From the NCBI RefSeq assembly GCF_024599655.1, contig NZ_CP102247.1, forward strand, positions 4,216,001 through 4,280,000: a DNA stretch of 64,000 bases. Direction: 5' to 3'. The notes beneath the pieces are model-generated. The model made no database searches and was not told the DNA's origin. It saw only the letters and a list, made by a program, of their open reading frames with translations. Below are positions 9,060 through 17,148 of this stretch, one piece after another. Made by a program: the position numbers and the translations under genes. The first letter of the stretch is position 1. Each line of letters starts with the position of its first letter. This DNA comes from Enterobacter asburiae. GTDB taxonomy: Bacteria; Pseudomonadota; Gammaproteobacteria; Enterobacterales; Enterobacteriaceae.

Positions 9060-9087
9060 TTGACGTAAAGCTGAAAACATCTAGAAT
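9060..9087 (+). promoter_or_regulatory. Promoter of the tRNA-Leu cluster
   Basis: -35 TTGACG (9060-9065), a 16-base spacer and -10 TAGAAT (9082-9087), followed by the GC-rich discriminator GCGCCTCC. The discriminator is the hallmark of stringently controlled stable-RNA promoters. The first tRNA begins about 40 bases downstream. Confidence 0.85.
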
Positions 9088-9128
9088 GCGCCTCCGTGGT
9101 TACGATACTTTTACAGTATCGATGGTAT

Positions 9129-9215
9129 GCGAAGGTGGCGGAATTGGTAGACGCGCTAGCTTCAGGTGTTAGTGTCCTTACGGATGTGGGGGTTCGAGTC
9201 CCCCCCCTCGCACCA
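9129..9215 (+). tRNA. leuV: tRNA-Leu(CAG), copy 1
   Basis: 87 bases including an encoded CCA. Anticodon CAG at 9163-9165. It has the long variable arm of class II tRNAs (GTCC-TTAC-GGAT) and the T-arm GGGGGTTCGAGTCCCCC. First of three tandem copies equivalent to E. coli leuQ, leuP and leuV; which symbol belongs to which copy is a guess. Confidence 0.97.
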
Positions 9216-9243
9216 TAAATCACAATGATATTGCTCGCACTGG

Positions 9244-9330
9244 GCGAAGGTGGCGGAATTGGTAGACGCGCTAGCTTCAGGTGTTAGTGTCCTTACGGAT
9301 GTGGGGGTTCGAGTCCCCCCCCTCGCACCA
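9244..9330 (+). tRNA. leuP: tRNA-Leu(CAG), copy 2
   Basis: 87 bases, identical to copy 1 in sequence including the variable arm and CCA end. Separated from copy 1 by 28 bases and co-transcribed with it. Confidence 0.97.
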
Positions 9331-9363
9331 ACGAGGCGATATCAACAATAGTAAGATGACTGT

Positions 9364-9449
9364 GCGAAGGTGGCGGAATTGGTAGACGCGCTAGCTTCAG
9401 GTGTTAGTGTCCTTAGGATGTGGGGGTTCGAGTCCCCCCCCTCGCACCA
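9364..9449 (+). tRNA. leuQ: tRNA-Leu(CAG), copy 3, one base shorter
   Basis: 86 bases. Identical to the other two except that the C of the variable loop is missing (TTACGG becomes TTAGG, between 9415 and 9416). The variable stem can still pair as TCC/GGA with a 3-base loop, so it may be functional. A sequencing error is the alternative. Confidence 0.93.
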
Positions 9450-9490
9450 ATTATCTTACATCCCTTCTGAAGTTCCTCTTGTTTTCCCTG

Positions 9491-9721
9491 TTATTTCAAA
9501 CTCATCAGTATCACCAGAATTCCACTGACCAGTGCTACGCAGGATGGCAGTAAAACAAAGTGGCGCAGTTGCTTATGCCAGATCATGCCTGACGTGACTA
9601 ACAGGCCTGACACAATGATCGCTTTCCAGGTATCAAGGGAGAGATCGGCAAACATCAAACCGCCGAGAATGGCTCCCGGTAGCAATACCCCCCAACCACT
9701 TCCCAGCGCCCTGTTCAACAT
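9491..9721 (-). CDS. yjjZ: Small membrane protein YjjZ (DUF1435)
   Basis: 76 residues from ATG 9719-9721 (MLNRALGSGWGVLLPG), chosen because GAGGG lies 7 bases upstream and the sequence matches the start of E. coli YjjZ; an in-frame start 13 codons earlier is less likely. Three or so hydrophobic segments suggest an inner-membrane protein. Function unknown. A near-consensus Fur box sits just upstream, so iron-starvation induction is likely, as reported for the fhuF region in E. coli. Confidence 0.85.
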   Translation of the reverse strand: MLNRALGSGWGVLLPGAILGGLMFADLSLDTWKAIIVSGLLVTSGMIWHKQLRHFVLLPSCVALVSGILVILMSLK

Positions 9722-9739
9722 GATCTGCCCTCTCACAAC

Positions 9740-9758
9740 GATAATGATAACCAATATC
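9740..9758 (-). promoter_or_regulatory. Fur box upstream of yjjZ
   Basis: GATAATGATAACCAATATC matches the 19-base Fur consensus at 17 positions by eye. A second, weaker ATTATCATTT lies at about 9770-9779. The site is 19 bases before the yjjZ start. Confidence 0.8.
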
Positions 9759-9975
9759 ATATGACAGAGATTATCATTTGTCAGCTGAATGAATCAAAAT
9801 CCAGCGACCTTTACCTTTCCCGTAATGACAGGAATTGCCTAAGGTGATAAATTGCACACCTGTTAACAACACCTAAAGATTTTCTGATAATTACTCTTTG
9901 AGTTTTTTGCATATTTTATTGCGAAACAACACCTACTTATTTGTTTTAATTAAATTTTAATAAAAACGCACGACT

Positions 9976-11040
9976 ATGACATCACAATCCTGGCGGTCTT
10001 TGGTTCACAGAAAATATCAATTGTCGTTACGTTTGTTTTTATTTCTGAACGCAACCTCGGCAGTGTTCTCGGTAACAAACCCGCTCAATTCCGTACGCCT
10101 GTTATCTGCACCACTTATTGCTATTTTCTCCATCAGCACAGGGCTGTTCGTCTGGCACTGGAGAAAGCGCGCGCGGAAGATAAATATTCCTGTTGTTTCA
10201 GGGATCTTCGGTATTTTATGGGCCTGGCAAATTGTGTCGAAATTCGCCTTAATTTCCCACGACCATGCGACGTATTTGCTAATTGCCCTGTTGACGGTGC
10301 TTTTTATCGGAACGCTTGCATTCGCCAGTAATATCAAAGCATTTACGCTGCACTCATTGCCCACCTTTATTGTCTGCCTGTGGCTAAGCGATCACGATAT
10401 ATGGCTGAGAATGACCTATTCTTTCGCACTTCCTGTGGTGGCAATTGCTATTCATAACATTTTGCAAAGACGTAACGATCGTTTCGCTCAGGAATTGCTC
10501 TCTCGCCTGCTGGAAGAGCGAGAAACCCTTACCGATCTCAGCATGATGGACCCGCTTACCGGGCTCTATAATCGTCGCGGTCTGCAAAGCCGTCTGGAGA
10601 ACCTGCCGACGGTAGAAAATGGCGAGCACTTTGTCCTGCTGATGGATATCGACCACTTCAAAGCCTATAACGACCATTATGGCCATATGATGGGCGACCA
10701 GGCGCTGAAGCGCGTCTCTGCGGCAATCCGCGACGCCGTGCGTTCTCGCGATATTGTGGCGCGCTTTGGCGGGGAAGAGTTTATGGTGCTGCTGACCAAT
10801 ATTTCACTCGAGCATGCTCGCCAGACGGCCGAGCGGATCCGTCAGAAAGTCTACGATTTGAAAATACCGCATCTGTTTAACGAGAGCGTCGCGACAAACG
10901 TCACCATCAGCATTGGTATTGCTATTTTCGAGGATGAAGACGTGGAAGGCGCGCTGGAAAAAGCGGACAAAGCCCTCTACGAAGCAAAGCATATGGGGCG
11001 CAATAACATTCTGTTGAGCGAAGAGCTGCAGACGGCGTAA
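9976..11040 (+). CDS. Membrane-anchored diguanylate cyclase
   Basis: 354 residues. The N-terminal half (about 20-155) is hydrophobic with roughly five or six membrane segments. A short linker follows, then a GGDEF domain from about 185 to 350. The active-site signature is GGEEF at 265-269, an accepted catalytic variant, and RSRD at 256-259 is an allosteric inhibitory (I) site five residues upstream. It should make cyclic di-GMP. The 5' half is AT-richer than its neighbours. It sits between yjjZ and fhuF, where E. coli has no such gene, so it is probably an insertion in this lineage. The signal sensed is unknown. Confidence 0.9.
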   Translation: MTSQSWRSLVHRKYQLSLRLFLFLNATSAVFSVTNPLNSVRLLSAPLIAIFSISTGLFVWHWRKRARKINIPVVSGIFGILWAWQIVSKFALISHDHATYLLIALLTVLFIGTLAFASNIKAFTLHSLPTFIVCLWLSDHDIWLRMTYSFALPVVAIAIHNILQRRNDRFAQELLSRLLEERETLTDLSMMDPLTGLYNRRGLQSRLENLPTVENGEHFVLLMDIDHFKAYNDHYGHMMGDQALKRVSAAIRDAVRSRDIVARFGGEEFMVLLTNISLEHARQTAERIRQKVYDLKIPHLFNESVATNVTISIGIAIFEDEDVEGALEKADKALYEAKHMGRNNILLSEELQTA

Positions 11041-11104
11041 ACATCACGGCGATGTCACCAGGACAAAAGTCTTGCCATTGGTATGAGCAATAGTTAGGAT
11101 TGGC

Positions 11105-11117
11105 AATCATTATCATT
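11105..11117 (+). promoter_or_regulatory. Fur-binding site before fhuF
   Basis: AATCATTATCATT, a run of Fur hexamer units, lies 18-30 bases before the fhuF ATG, within its promoter. It is a partial match to the 19-base consensus; fhuF is a classic Fur-repressed gene in E. coli. Confidence 0.65.
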
Positions 11118-11135
11118 TAGATTTCTATCTATACT

Positions 11136-11924
11136 ATGGCTACGCAAACCGCACACATCGTCGAACCCCTCCTCTGGCGAGCGCCCCTCACCAGCGGGAA
11201 TGCTTCGCTTGCGGATGCCATACGGGATAAGATTGCGGAGACGCGCGCCCACCTGCTGGACTTTATCCGGCTTGATGAAGCGCACCCGAACCACGCCATG
11301 ACGCTCGCAGAGTGGCGCCAGCCGACAAAACTGCAATCGCTGCTGGCCACCTATTCCGACCATATCTATCGCAATCAGCCCACCCTTACGCGGGAAAATA
11401 AACCTCTGCTTTCACTCTGGGCGCAGTGGTATATCGGGCTGATGGTGCCTCCCCTCATGCTGGCGCTGTTAACGCAAAAGAGCATGCTGGAACTCTCGCC
11501 GGATAATTTCCACGTCGAGTTCCACGAAACCGGGCGTGCAGCCTGCTTCTGGATCGATCTTCACGAAGACCAGAACGCGGAACGCCTGACGGCTCAGGAA
11601 CGCATGGAGCAGCTTATCACGCAGGCCCTGATCCCGGTGGTGGAAGCGCTTGAAGCGACGGGGGAGATTAATGGGAAGCTTATCTGGAGCAATACGGGGT
11701 ATTTAATCCACTGGTATTTAACGGAAATGAAGCCTCTGCTTGGTGATGAGAACGTTGACGCCCTGCGTCAGTCCTGTTTCTTTGCAAAACAGCTTTCCGA
11801 TGGCCGCGACAACCCGTTATTCCGTACCGTCGTGCTCCGTGATGGGCTTCTGGTTCGCCGCACCTGCTGCCAGCGCTACCGCCTGCCGGACGTTAAGCAG
11901 TGCGGGGATTGCACGCTGAAGTAG
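11136..11924 (+). CDS. fhuF: Ferric-siderophore reductase FhuF
   Basis: 262 residues, full length. The C-terminal [2Fe-2S] motif is intact: C244, C245, C256 and C259 (CC-x10-C-x2-C), the spacing and numbering known for E. coli FhuF. The protein is cytoplasmic and reduces iron in hydroxamate siderophores such as ferrioxamine B after import. The Fur-like site just upstream fits iron control. A REP unit and a long dispersed repeat follow. Confidence 0.95.
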   Translation: MATQTAHIVEPLLWRAPLTSGNASLADAIRDKIAETRAHLLDFIRLDEAHPNHAMTLAEWRQPTKLQSLLATYSDHIYRNQPTLTRENKPLLSLWAQWYIGLMVPPLMLALLTQKSMLELSPDNFHVEFHETGRAACFWIDLHEDQNAERLTAQERMEQLITQALIPVVEALEATGEINGKLIWSNTGYLIHWYLTEMKPLLGDENVDALRQSCFFAKQLSDGRDNPLFRTVVLRDGLLVRRTCCQRYRLPDVKQCGDCTLK

Positions 11925-11935
11925 TGCAGTGAATT

Positions 11936-11968
11936 GCCCGGTGGCGCTTCGCTTACACTGGCCCGGCC
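11936..11968 (+). repeat. REP unit after fhuF
   Basis: GCCCGGTGGCGCTTCGCTT...GGCCCGGCC, an imperfect REP palindrome, 12 bases past the fhuF stop. Confidence 0.6.
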
Positions 11969-11979
11969 TGAGGCCTTCC

Positions 11980-12374
11980 CCCTCTCCCACAGGGCTGAGG
12001 GTTCCCCACAAAATAATGCCGGCACGGAACAGTCCCCTCGCCCCTCCGGGGAGAGGGTTAGGGTGAGGGGAACATACAGCTGTAGTGGTCATTCCGTTCA
12101 CTTTATGTTCCTTGCTACTCTGTAACCCCATAACCGGTGAACGTGCCAGGGTGGCTCAGTCGCCACCACCCTGGCGACCCGGGCTCCCGGCGGTAAATCG
12201 CCGCTACGCGGTGCCCTCGGCTTATTCCTTCCGGCTTATCGGGGACGGGCGGAAGGCAAACGCCTCAGCGATTTACAGCCGGACCAGGGCATCGCTGAAA
12301 GGCCTCAGTCGTTCTTAAACAACGTTATTGCTGCTTAAAAATTACTGGGGATCCCTCAGCCCACAGGGAGAGGG
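11980..12374. repeat. Long dispersed repeat with terminal inverted repeats, copy 1
   Basis: 395 bases bounded by 28-base terminal inverted repeats (11980-12007 and 12347-12374; 4 mismatches). The outer tips read CCCTCTCCC / GGGAGAGGG and the inner parts GGGCTGAGGGTTCCCC / GGGGATCCCTCAGCCC. A third short unit (CCTCCGGGGAGAGGG then TTAGGGTGAGGGG) lies at about 12040-12070. The interior holds a strong hairpin (GCCAGGGTGG...CCACCCTGGC, about 12147-12174) and no credible gene. A related copy at 52158-53906 carries an IS. Likely a MITE-like or structured intergenic element. Confidence 0.8.
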
Positions 12375-12384
12375 AACAAACACT

Positions 12385-12411
12385 AAAAACGGCAACATGC
12401 GTTGCCGTTTT
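12385..12411 (-). terminator. Terminator of the PTS EIIC gene
   Basis: Stem AAAACGGCAAC (12386-12396) / GTTGCCGTTTT (12401-12411) with a 4-base loop. On the minus strand it lies 8 bases past the stop codon and ends in TTTTT. Confidence 0.88.
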
Positions 12412-12419
12412 GCTTTTAC

Positions 12420-13766
12420 CTAGGCCACCTGCTGATTGTCCTCTTCCGCGTTACGCTGCGCTTCTTCCGCTTCCTGCTCCAGCAGCTGCTTCTCGTACAC
12501 TTTGAAGAACGGGTAATAGATGATTGCCGATACGCAGGCCAGAACCACAACCAGAATAGCCGCGCGGAAATCCCAGCCCAGAGCCCACGCTGCGCCTATC
12601 GGAGCCGGTGCCGTCCAGGGGACCACTGAGATGACGCGGCCAATCAGGTCAAAGGTCATCGCCGCCCAGGCCAGCACGGCATTTACCATCGGTGCCAGCA
12701 GGAACGGAATAAAGAACACCGGGTTCATCACAATCGGCGTACCGAAAATGACGGGTTCGTTGATGTTAAAGAAGCTGGGTACCACGCTCAAACGCCCGAT
12801 AGAGCGTAAATGCGCTGAACGGCTACGCAGATAGCAAATCACCAGCCCCATCGTGGCGCCCGACCCACCAATCACGATAAAGAACGTCCAGAACGCCTCC
12901 ATAAAAATATGCGGCAGAGGCTGGCTGGCGGCCAGCGCGGTCTGGTTAGCGCCCAGGTTAGTCAGCCAGAACATCTGCAGCATCCCGGAGACGATGGCGG
13001 CGCCGTGGATCCCGGCGAACCACAGCAGATGGCCAATCAACACGGCCAGCAGGATCGCAGGCAGCGAATCCGCCGCGGACACCAGCGGTTTAAAGACCGA
13101 CATAATGGCCTGCGGGATCAGCATGCCGAACTGAGACTGAATGAGCAGGCTCAGAGGATAGAGCGTTAACACCACCACCAGCACCGGGATCAGCAGATCA
13201 AAAGAGTTTTTGATCATCGGCGGAACCTGGTCTGGGAGGCGAATACCGATGTTATGCGCCTTGAGGAAACGCATCATCTCAACGCAGTAGATCGCCACCA
13301 GAATCGCGGTAAAAATCCCCGTGCCACCCAGGCTGTCGACAGGAAGCGTGCCTTTGGTTTTCGGAGCCGCGACCAGCAGAAACGCCATCAGCGACAGCAT
13401 GGCGCACATGAACGGATCTAACTGGTGCGATTTGACATAGTGTTTGCCAAGGTTATAGGCAATCGCCGCACAGATATAAATGGACATAATGCCCATCGTC
13501 ATATCAAACGGCGTCAGGATCTGGCCTTCAAACTGCTTCGCCATATCCAGCCAGGCGCGGGCGAAACCCCAGGTGGTATCAGGCGAAAAAGGTGGGTAAG
13601 CGAACACTAACAAAAATGAACCCACAATCATAAATGGCATCGCGGAGATGAACCCATCACGAATAGCCATGACATGACGCTGGGAAGAGATCCGCCCGGC
13701 AATCGGGCTCACGTAATTTTCAACGAAACGGAATATCAGGTTAAACGCAGCATGGTTGGCAGACAT
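12420..13766 (-). CDS. PTS lactose/cellobiose-family EIIC permease, orphan
   Basis: 448 residues with about 8-10 membrane segments. Signature stretches of the cellobiose/lichenan EIIC family are present: IGGSGATMGL near 300 and FNINEPVIFGTPIVMNP near 335, which form the sugar-binding loop region. The C-terminal tail is acidic and Gln-rich. It should carry a beta-glucoside or similar sugar. No EIIA, EIIB, phospho-glucosidase or regulator lies beside it, so phosphate must come from subunits encoded elsewhere. Ribosome site AGGAG lies 7 bases before the ATG. Two perfect palindromes upstream suggest dedicated control. Confidence 0.88.
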   Translation of the reverse strand: MSANHAAFNLIFRFVENYVSPIAGRISSQRHVMAIRDGFISAMPFMIVGSFLLVFAYPPFSPDTTWGFARAWLDMAKQFEGQILTPFDMTMGIMSIYICAAIAYNLGKHYVKSHQLDPFMCAMLSLMAFLLVAAPKTKGTLPVDSLGGTGIFTAILVAIYCVEMMRFLKAHNIGIRLPDQVPPMIKNSFDLLIPVLVVVLTLYPLSLLIQSQFGMLIPQAIMSVFKPLVSAADSLPAILLAVLIGHLLWFAGIHGAAIVSGMLQMFWLTNLGANQTALAASQPLPHIFMEAFWTFFIVIGGSGATMGLVICYLRSRSAHLRSIGRLSVVPSFFNINEPVIFGTPIVMNPVFFIPFLLAPMVNAVLAWAAMTFDLIGRVISVVPWTAPAPIGAAWALGWDFRAAILVVVLACVSAIIYYPFFKVYEKQLLEQEAEEAQRNAEEDNQQVA

Positions 13767-13852
13767 GGCAGATCTCCTGTCAGACGTTTGTTACGGGCAC
13801 ATTCGCGCCGCACGTTGTTCCATAAATCAGCTTCACAACCTTGCTGGCTTGT

Positions 13853-13865
13853 GTACCAGTGGTAC
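13853..13865. promoter_or_regulatory. Palindromic candidate operator, EIIC promoter
   Basis: Perfect 13-base palindrome GTACCA-G-TGGTAC, 87 bases before the EIIC start, resembling GntR-family operators. The binder is not known. Confidence 0.45.
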
Positions 13866-13955
13866 TGCTCAGACGAAATGGTTTCATAATTTGCTCTTAT
13901 TATTGGATACAGGGGACGTTACGTACTCAGTATTAATCGACGCATCACGCTCTGC

Positions 13956-13976
13956 AACCGGTTACTGTAACCGGTT
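13956..13976. promoter_or_regulatory. Double AACCGGTT palindrome, LacI-type candidate operator
   Basis: AACCGGTTAC (13956-13965), T, GTAACCGGTT (13967-13976): a perfect 21-base palindrome containing two AACCGGTT octamers 13 bases apart. AACCGGTT is the core of many LacI-family sugar operators. It lies between the divergent EIIC and YbaK-like genes. Confidence 0.5.
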
Positions 13977-14094
13977 TCTGTGAATGTGAAGAGGATCCAG
14001 AAATCAGCCGTTCGGGATATTTGTTACTTAAGAGATATTTACAGAGCATAAATTCTTATGACAGATTACGCAGGATATTTGTCAGGAGGAAACA

Positions 14095-14553
14095 ATGAGT
14101 TTGCAGTCTGTACAGCAGTTTTTTGCCGACAACGCGCCGGATATAGACGTAATTGAACTTAGTCAGAGTACCGCTACCGTTGCGTTGGCTGCTGCCGCCC
14201 ATCGTGTTGAACCGGGACAAATCGCCAAGACCTTGTCATTAAAGGTGAAAAATGAGGTGATTCTGGTGGTAGCGAAAGGCGATGCGCGCCTGGATAACAA
14301 AAAGCTGAAAGATACGTTTGGTGCGAAAGCGCGCATGCTCAGCAGTGATGAAGTGGTGACCATCACCGGTCATCCCGTTGGCGGCGTGTGCCCGTTCGGG
14401 CTGGAAAACCCACTCGCGGTTTACTGCGATATCTCATTAAAGCAGTACGCCGAAGTCCTGCCCGCCGCAGGCGCAATTCACAGTGCCGTGCGTATTTCAC
14501 CAGACAGAATGGCAGAGCTGACTTCCGCAAAGTGGGTTGATGTTTGCATCTGA
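14095..14553 (+). CDS. YbaK/EbsC-family aminoacyl-tRNA deacylase-like protein
   Basis: 152 residues with the YbaK/ProX-type editing fold: Lys in the GQIAKTLSLKV block near residue 45, and GGVCPFGL near 99-106. Family members hydrolyse mischarged tRNAs such as Cys-tRNA(Pro) or Ala-tRNA(Pro), acting in trans. It is a stand-alone domain and not the canonical ybaK locus, so the exact substrate is uncertain. Strong ribosome site GGAGGAAAC before the ATG. Monocistronic and convergent with bglJ. Confidence 0.85.
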   Translation: MSLQSVQQFFADNAPDIDVIELSQSTATVALAAAAHRVEPGQIAKTLSLKVKNEVILVVAKGDARLDNKKLKDTFGAKARMLSSDEVVTITGHPVGGVCPFGLENPLAVYCDISLKQYAEVLPAAGAIHSAVRISPDRMAELTSAKWVDVCI

Positions 14554-14558
14554 TTGAT

Positions 14559-14579
14559 GCGCCAGAGCCTGTCTGGCGC
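14559..14579. terminator. Hairpin between the YbaK-like gene and bglJ
   Basis: GCGCCAGA (14559-14566) / TCTGGCGC (14572-14579), perfect 8-base stem and 5-base loop between two convergent genes. No U-tract on either strand, so termination is only possible. Confidence 0.45.
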
Positions 14580-14591
14580 GCAACGGGCAGG

Positions 14592-15278
14592 TTATAAAAA
14601 GGTTGGCTTGCCGAGTGCCGAACTTCGCGGTTCTCTTGCTGGAAGGTGAGTAATTATATCCGCCGCATCCAGCAACCCGACGTCAGAGTTCACCCCCAGC
14701 TTCACCATCGCATTAAACTTATGCGCCCGGATGGTCTTAATATTGCGTTCAAGCTGTGCCGCGATTTGAGGAATAGAATAGCCGCAAGACATATAACGTA
14801 ATATTGCCCGTTCCGTTGGGCTTAACATTCTGTTTTGACTCCGGTACCAGTGATTCATCATATTGTCATTGATGCGCACCGTTTCACCCAACAACACCAT
14901 GAGTTCCTGCTGCAGGTGCTCAAGCGTCAGCGATTTACTGACCACGCCGTGAAGGCGTGACGGCGAAAGATGGCTAATTAACCGTGCTTCCGTCTCATCA
15001 GCAACCAGGATAATGCGCTGTATATGACCATGCGTAAACGCGAGGTCCCGCAGGTGTGCCAGACAGTTACGACGTTCCTCTCGCGCATCGGAAAGTGAAT
15101 AGATCAGCGAGAAAAAATTGACGTTCTGAAGTGCTTTCTTAAAGCTGTCAAATTCGCTAAACAGATGCAGCTGATAATGATTCAGGCCGGGCATTGCAAA
15201 AAGATGCTGTAGCCCAACGGCACTCATCGTGCAATTTTCGACGATGGCGATATGTCTTGTTGAATCGGTTTTTTCCAT
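14592..15278 (-). CDS. bglJ: LuxR-type regulator BglJ
   Basis: 228 residues: a receiver-like N-terminal domain without a clear phosphorylation site and a C-terminal LuxR helix-turn-helix (about 150-210, core LSPTERAILRYMSCGYSIPQ). In E. coli, BglJ pairs with RcsB to relieve H-NS silencing of bgl and other loci. Its start lies 55 bases inside yjjQ, as expected for the yjjQ-bglJ operon. AT-rich for this genome. Confidence 0.9.
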   Translation of the reverse strand: MEKTDSTRHIAIVENCTMSAVGLQHLFAMPGLNHYQLHLFSEFDSFKKALQNVNFFSLIYSLSDAREERRNCLAHLRDLAFTHGHIQRIILVADETEARLISHLSPSRLHGVVSKSLTLEHLQQELMVLLGETVRINDNMMNHWYRSQNRMLSPTERAILRYMSCGYSIPQIAAQLERNIKTIRAHKFNAMVKLGVNSDVGLLDAADIITHLPAREPRSSALGKPTFL

Positions 15279-15961
15279 TCCTCGAACTCTCCATAGGCTG
15301 ACATCAAACTCAGCTCTCTCATTCCCTGCGTACTGTTGATCCAGGCGTACATATCGGCATTACTGCGTAAGGACAGCCGTCGCATCGCACTGTTTTTCTG
15401 CGCACTGATGGTTTTATTGCTCTTCTTGAGCAGGGTGGCGATTTGGTTAATCCCCCATCCTTTACCTAGCAGACGCAGTACCTTGCGTTCCGAGTGCGTG
15501 AGCGCGATAACGTGTTCGTCTTCATCCTCCGTACTTTGAGGTTCCGGGGTTAATAACGTCTGGCTTATCCGCTCTGCCCGCTCGCTACCTGCCCGAATAG
15601 CGTTCACCACGCCTTCAATGGGCTCCATATCAGACAGCAACGTACTTTCCGGGCGCATAAGCAACTCAACCGCAATAGGATAAAGCGGCCGCGAAACTAA
15701 AAAGATCCAGTGAATGTCCCGGTATTGATTCAATAAACCGTAATACTCTTCGAGGGTGCCCCGAGGATTCCTGTATTCACCTGAAACATCGGCAATAATG
15801 ACATCCGCGCGGCGTAACTGGAGCAGCGTTAGCTCCTGCAGTGAGCGGCAATAGGTAAGTTCAAAATCGGGGAAATGGCGTGCCATCACCCCCCCTAACC
15901 CGTTTTGCATCACGGGTATCCGGCTAATGACCACGCCGCGCTTACCATGCAATGACAACAT
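15224..15961 (-). CDS. yjjQ: LuxR-type regulator YjjQ
   Basis: 245 residues from ATG 15959-15961, chosen because GGAGGGT lies directly upstream and the product then aligns with the start of E. coli YjjQ; an in-frame extension of 17 codons lacks such a site. LuxR helix-turn-helix near 165-225 (LTHSERKVLRLLGKGWGINQ). In E. coli, YjjQ represses flagellar and capsule genes. First gene of yjjQ-bglJ. Confidence 0.9.
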   Translation of the reverse strand: MLSLHGKRGVVISRIPVMQNGLGGVMARHFPDFELTYCRSLQELTLLQLRRADVIIADVSGEYRNPRGTLEEYYGLLNQYRDIHWIFLVSRPLYPIAVELLMRPESTLLSDMEPIEGVVNAIRAGSERAERISQTLLTPEPQSTEDEDEHVIALTHSERKVLRLLGKGWGINQIATLLKKSNKTISAQKNSAMRRLSLRSNADMYAWINSTQGMRELSLMSAYGEFEEWKKPIQQDISPSSKIAR

Positions 15962-16371
15962 AGACCCTCCGTGTCCATTCTTCATTTGATGAGTCACGTT
16001 AAAACGCATCAATGTATGAGTATTTTCGTCCCTGAGTGTAAAACTGATTAATACAAGCAGAAGATGAGATAAGTTCTTAGTTTAAGAAATGCCTAAAACA
16101 GCGGTAATATCTCATAAAGCGCAAATAAATTTAATTGCGGAGCCATTAAAATAACGACAATATAAAATTAGAATAACTAAATACAAATATTCTATATTTC
16201 CATATTAATAATTCACCGCACTGATAAATTAATCCCACTCCCCTTTCGCGATACGGGCGGAAACTGTTTGCATAAACCTTGATCTGGCCCACAGCAAGAG
16301 GCACTGCTCTTTGTGCTAAAAGTAATCACTATGGGCCAACCGGCAACTTTCCATCTTCTTCAGGACAATAC
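15962..16371. promoter_or_regulatory. AT-rich divergent region, yjjQ / yjjP
   Basis: 410 bases without a gene. The stretch 16080-16235 is strongly AT-rich with many A/T tracts, the kind of DNA H-NS binds; in E. coli yjjQ-bglJ is H-NS-silenced and LeuO-activated. No ORF with a ribosome site is visible. Confidence 0.6.
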
Positions 16372-17148
16372 ATGCAGGCAGATCGGTCAACGCAGCGTGC
16401 TATCACGCGGCTATGTATTCAGTGCGGTCTTTTTCTGCTCCAGCACGGCGCGGAAAGCGCGCTGGTTGAGGAGCTTTCAACCCGGCTGGGAGTGGCACTG
16501 GGTATGGATAGCGTTGAAAGCGCTATCTCATCCAACGCCATTGTGCTGACCACCATCAAAGACGGTCAGTGCCTGACCTCCACCCGCAAAAACCATGACC
16601 GCGGCATTAACATGCACGTCGTGACCGAAGTGCAGCACATCGTGATCCTTGCTGAACACAAGCTTCTCGATCTCCATGAAATTGAAAAGCGGTTCAACCA
16701 AATTAAGCCGTTACGTTATCCGCGCTGGCTTGTCGTGCTGATGGTAGGCCTGTCGTGCGCCTGCTTTTGTAAGCTCAATAAAGGTGGCTGGGACGGTGCG
16801 ATCGTCACCTTTTTTGCCAGCAGTATCGCCATGTATGTTCGCCAGTTGCTGACGCACCGGCAGCTGCATCCGCAAATTAACTTCTGCATTACCGCGTTTG
16901 TCGCCACCACGGTTTCCGGCCTGCTTCTGCGCCTGCCGCAGTTTGCTAACACCCCGACGATTGCCATGGCCGCCAGCGTGCTTCTGCTGGTCCCGGGCTT
17001 CCCGTTGATCAACGCCGTCGCCGACATGTTTAAAGGGCACATTAATACCGGTCTGGCACGCTGGGCTATCGCCAGCCTGCTGACGCTGGCGACCTGCATC
17101 GGCGTTGTTATGGCTATGACACTCTGGGGGTTGCGCGGATGGGCGTGA
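16372..17148 (+). CDS. yjjP: Succinate exporter subunit YjjP (ThrE-like)
   Basis: 258 residues from ATG 16372, preceded by AGGACAA; this start matches E. coli YjjP, while an upstream in-frame ATG does not. A soluble N-terminal half (DUF1212) is followed by about five membrane segments from residue 115 on. With YjjB it forms a split ThrE-type transporter; in E. coli YjjPB exports succinate. yjjB starts 10 bases before its stop. Confidence 0.93.
   Translation: MQADRSTQRAITRLCIQCGLFLLQHGAESALVEELSTRLGVALGMDSVESAISSNAIVLTTIKDGQCLTSTRKNHDRGINMHVVTEVQHIVILAEHKLLDLHEIEKRFNQIKPLRYPRWLVVLMVGLSCACFCKLNKGGWDGAIVTFFASSIAMYVRQLLTHRQLHPQINFCITAFVATTVSGLLLRLPQFANTPTIAMAASVLLLVPGFPLINAVADMFKGHINTGLARWAIASLLTLATCIGVVMAMTLWGLRGWA

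Noticed and set aside
9129..9449. tRNA cluster as integration site of a prophage or island
   Set aside because: No integrase and no repeated 3' tRNA fragment downstream; yjjZ, known from the same neighbourhood in E. coli, follows directly.
12085..12318. 77-codon ORF inside the long dispersed repeat
   Set aside because: No ribosome site, and the start and frame are not kept in the second copy, which has indels in the same stretch.
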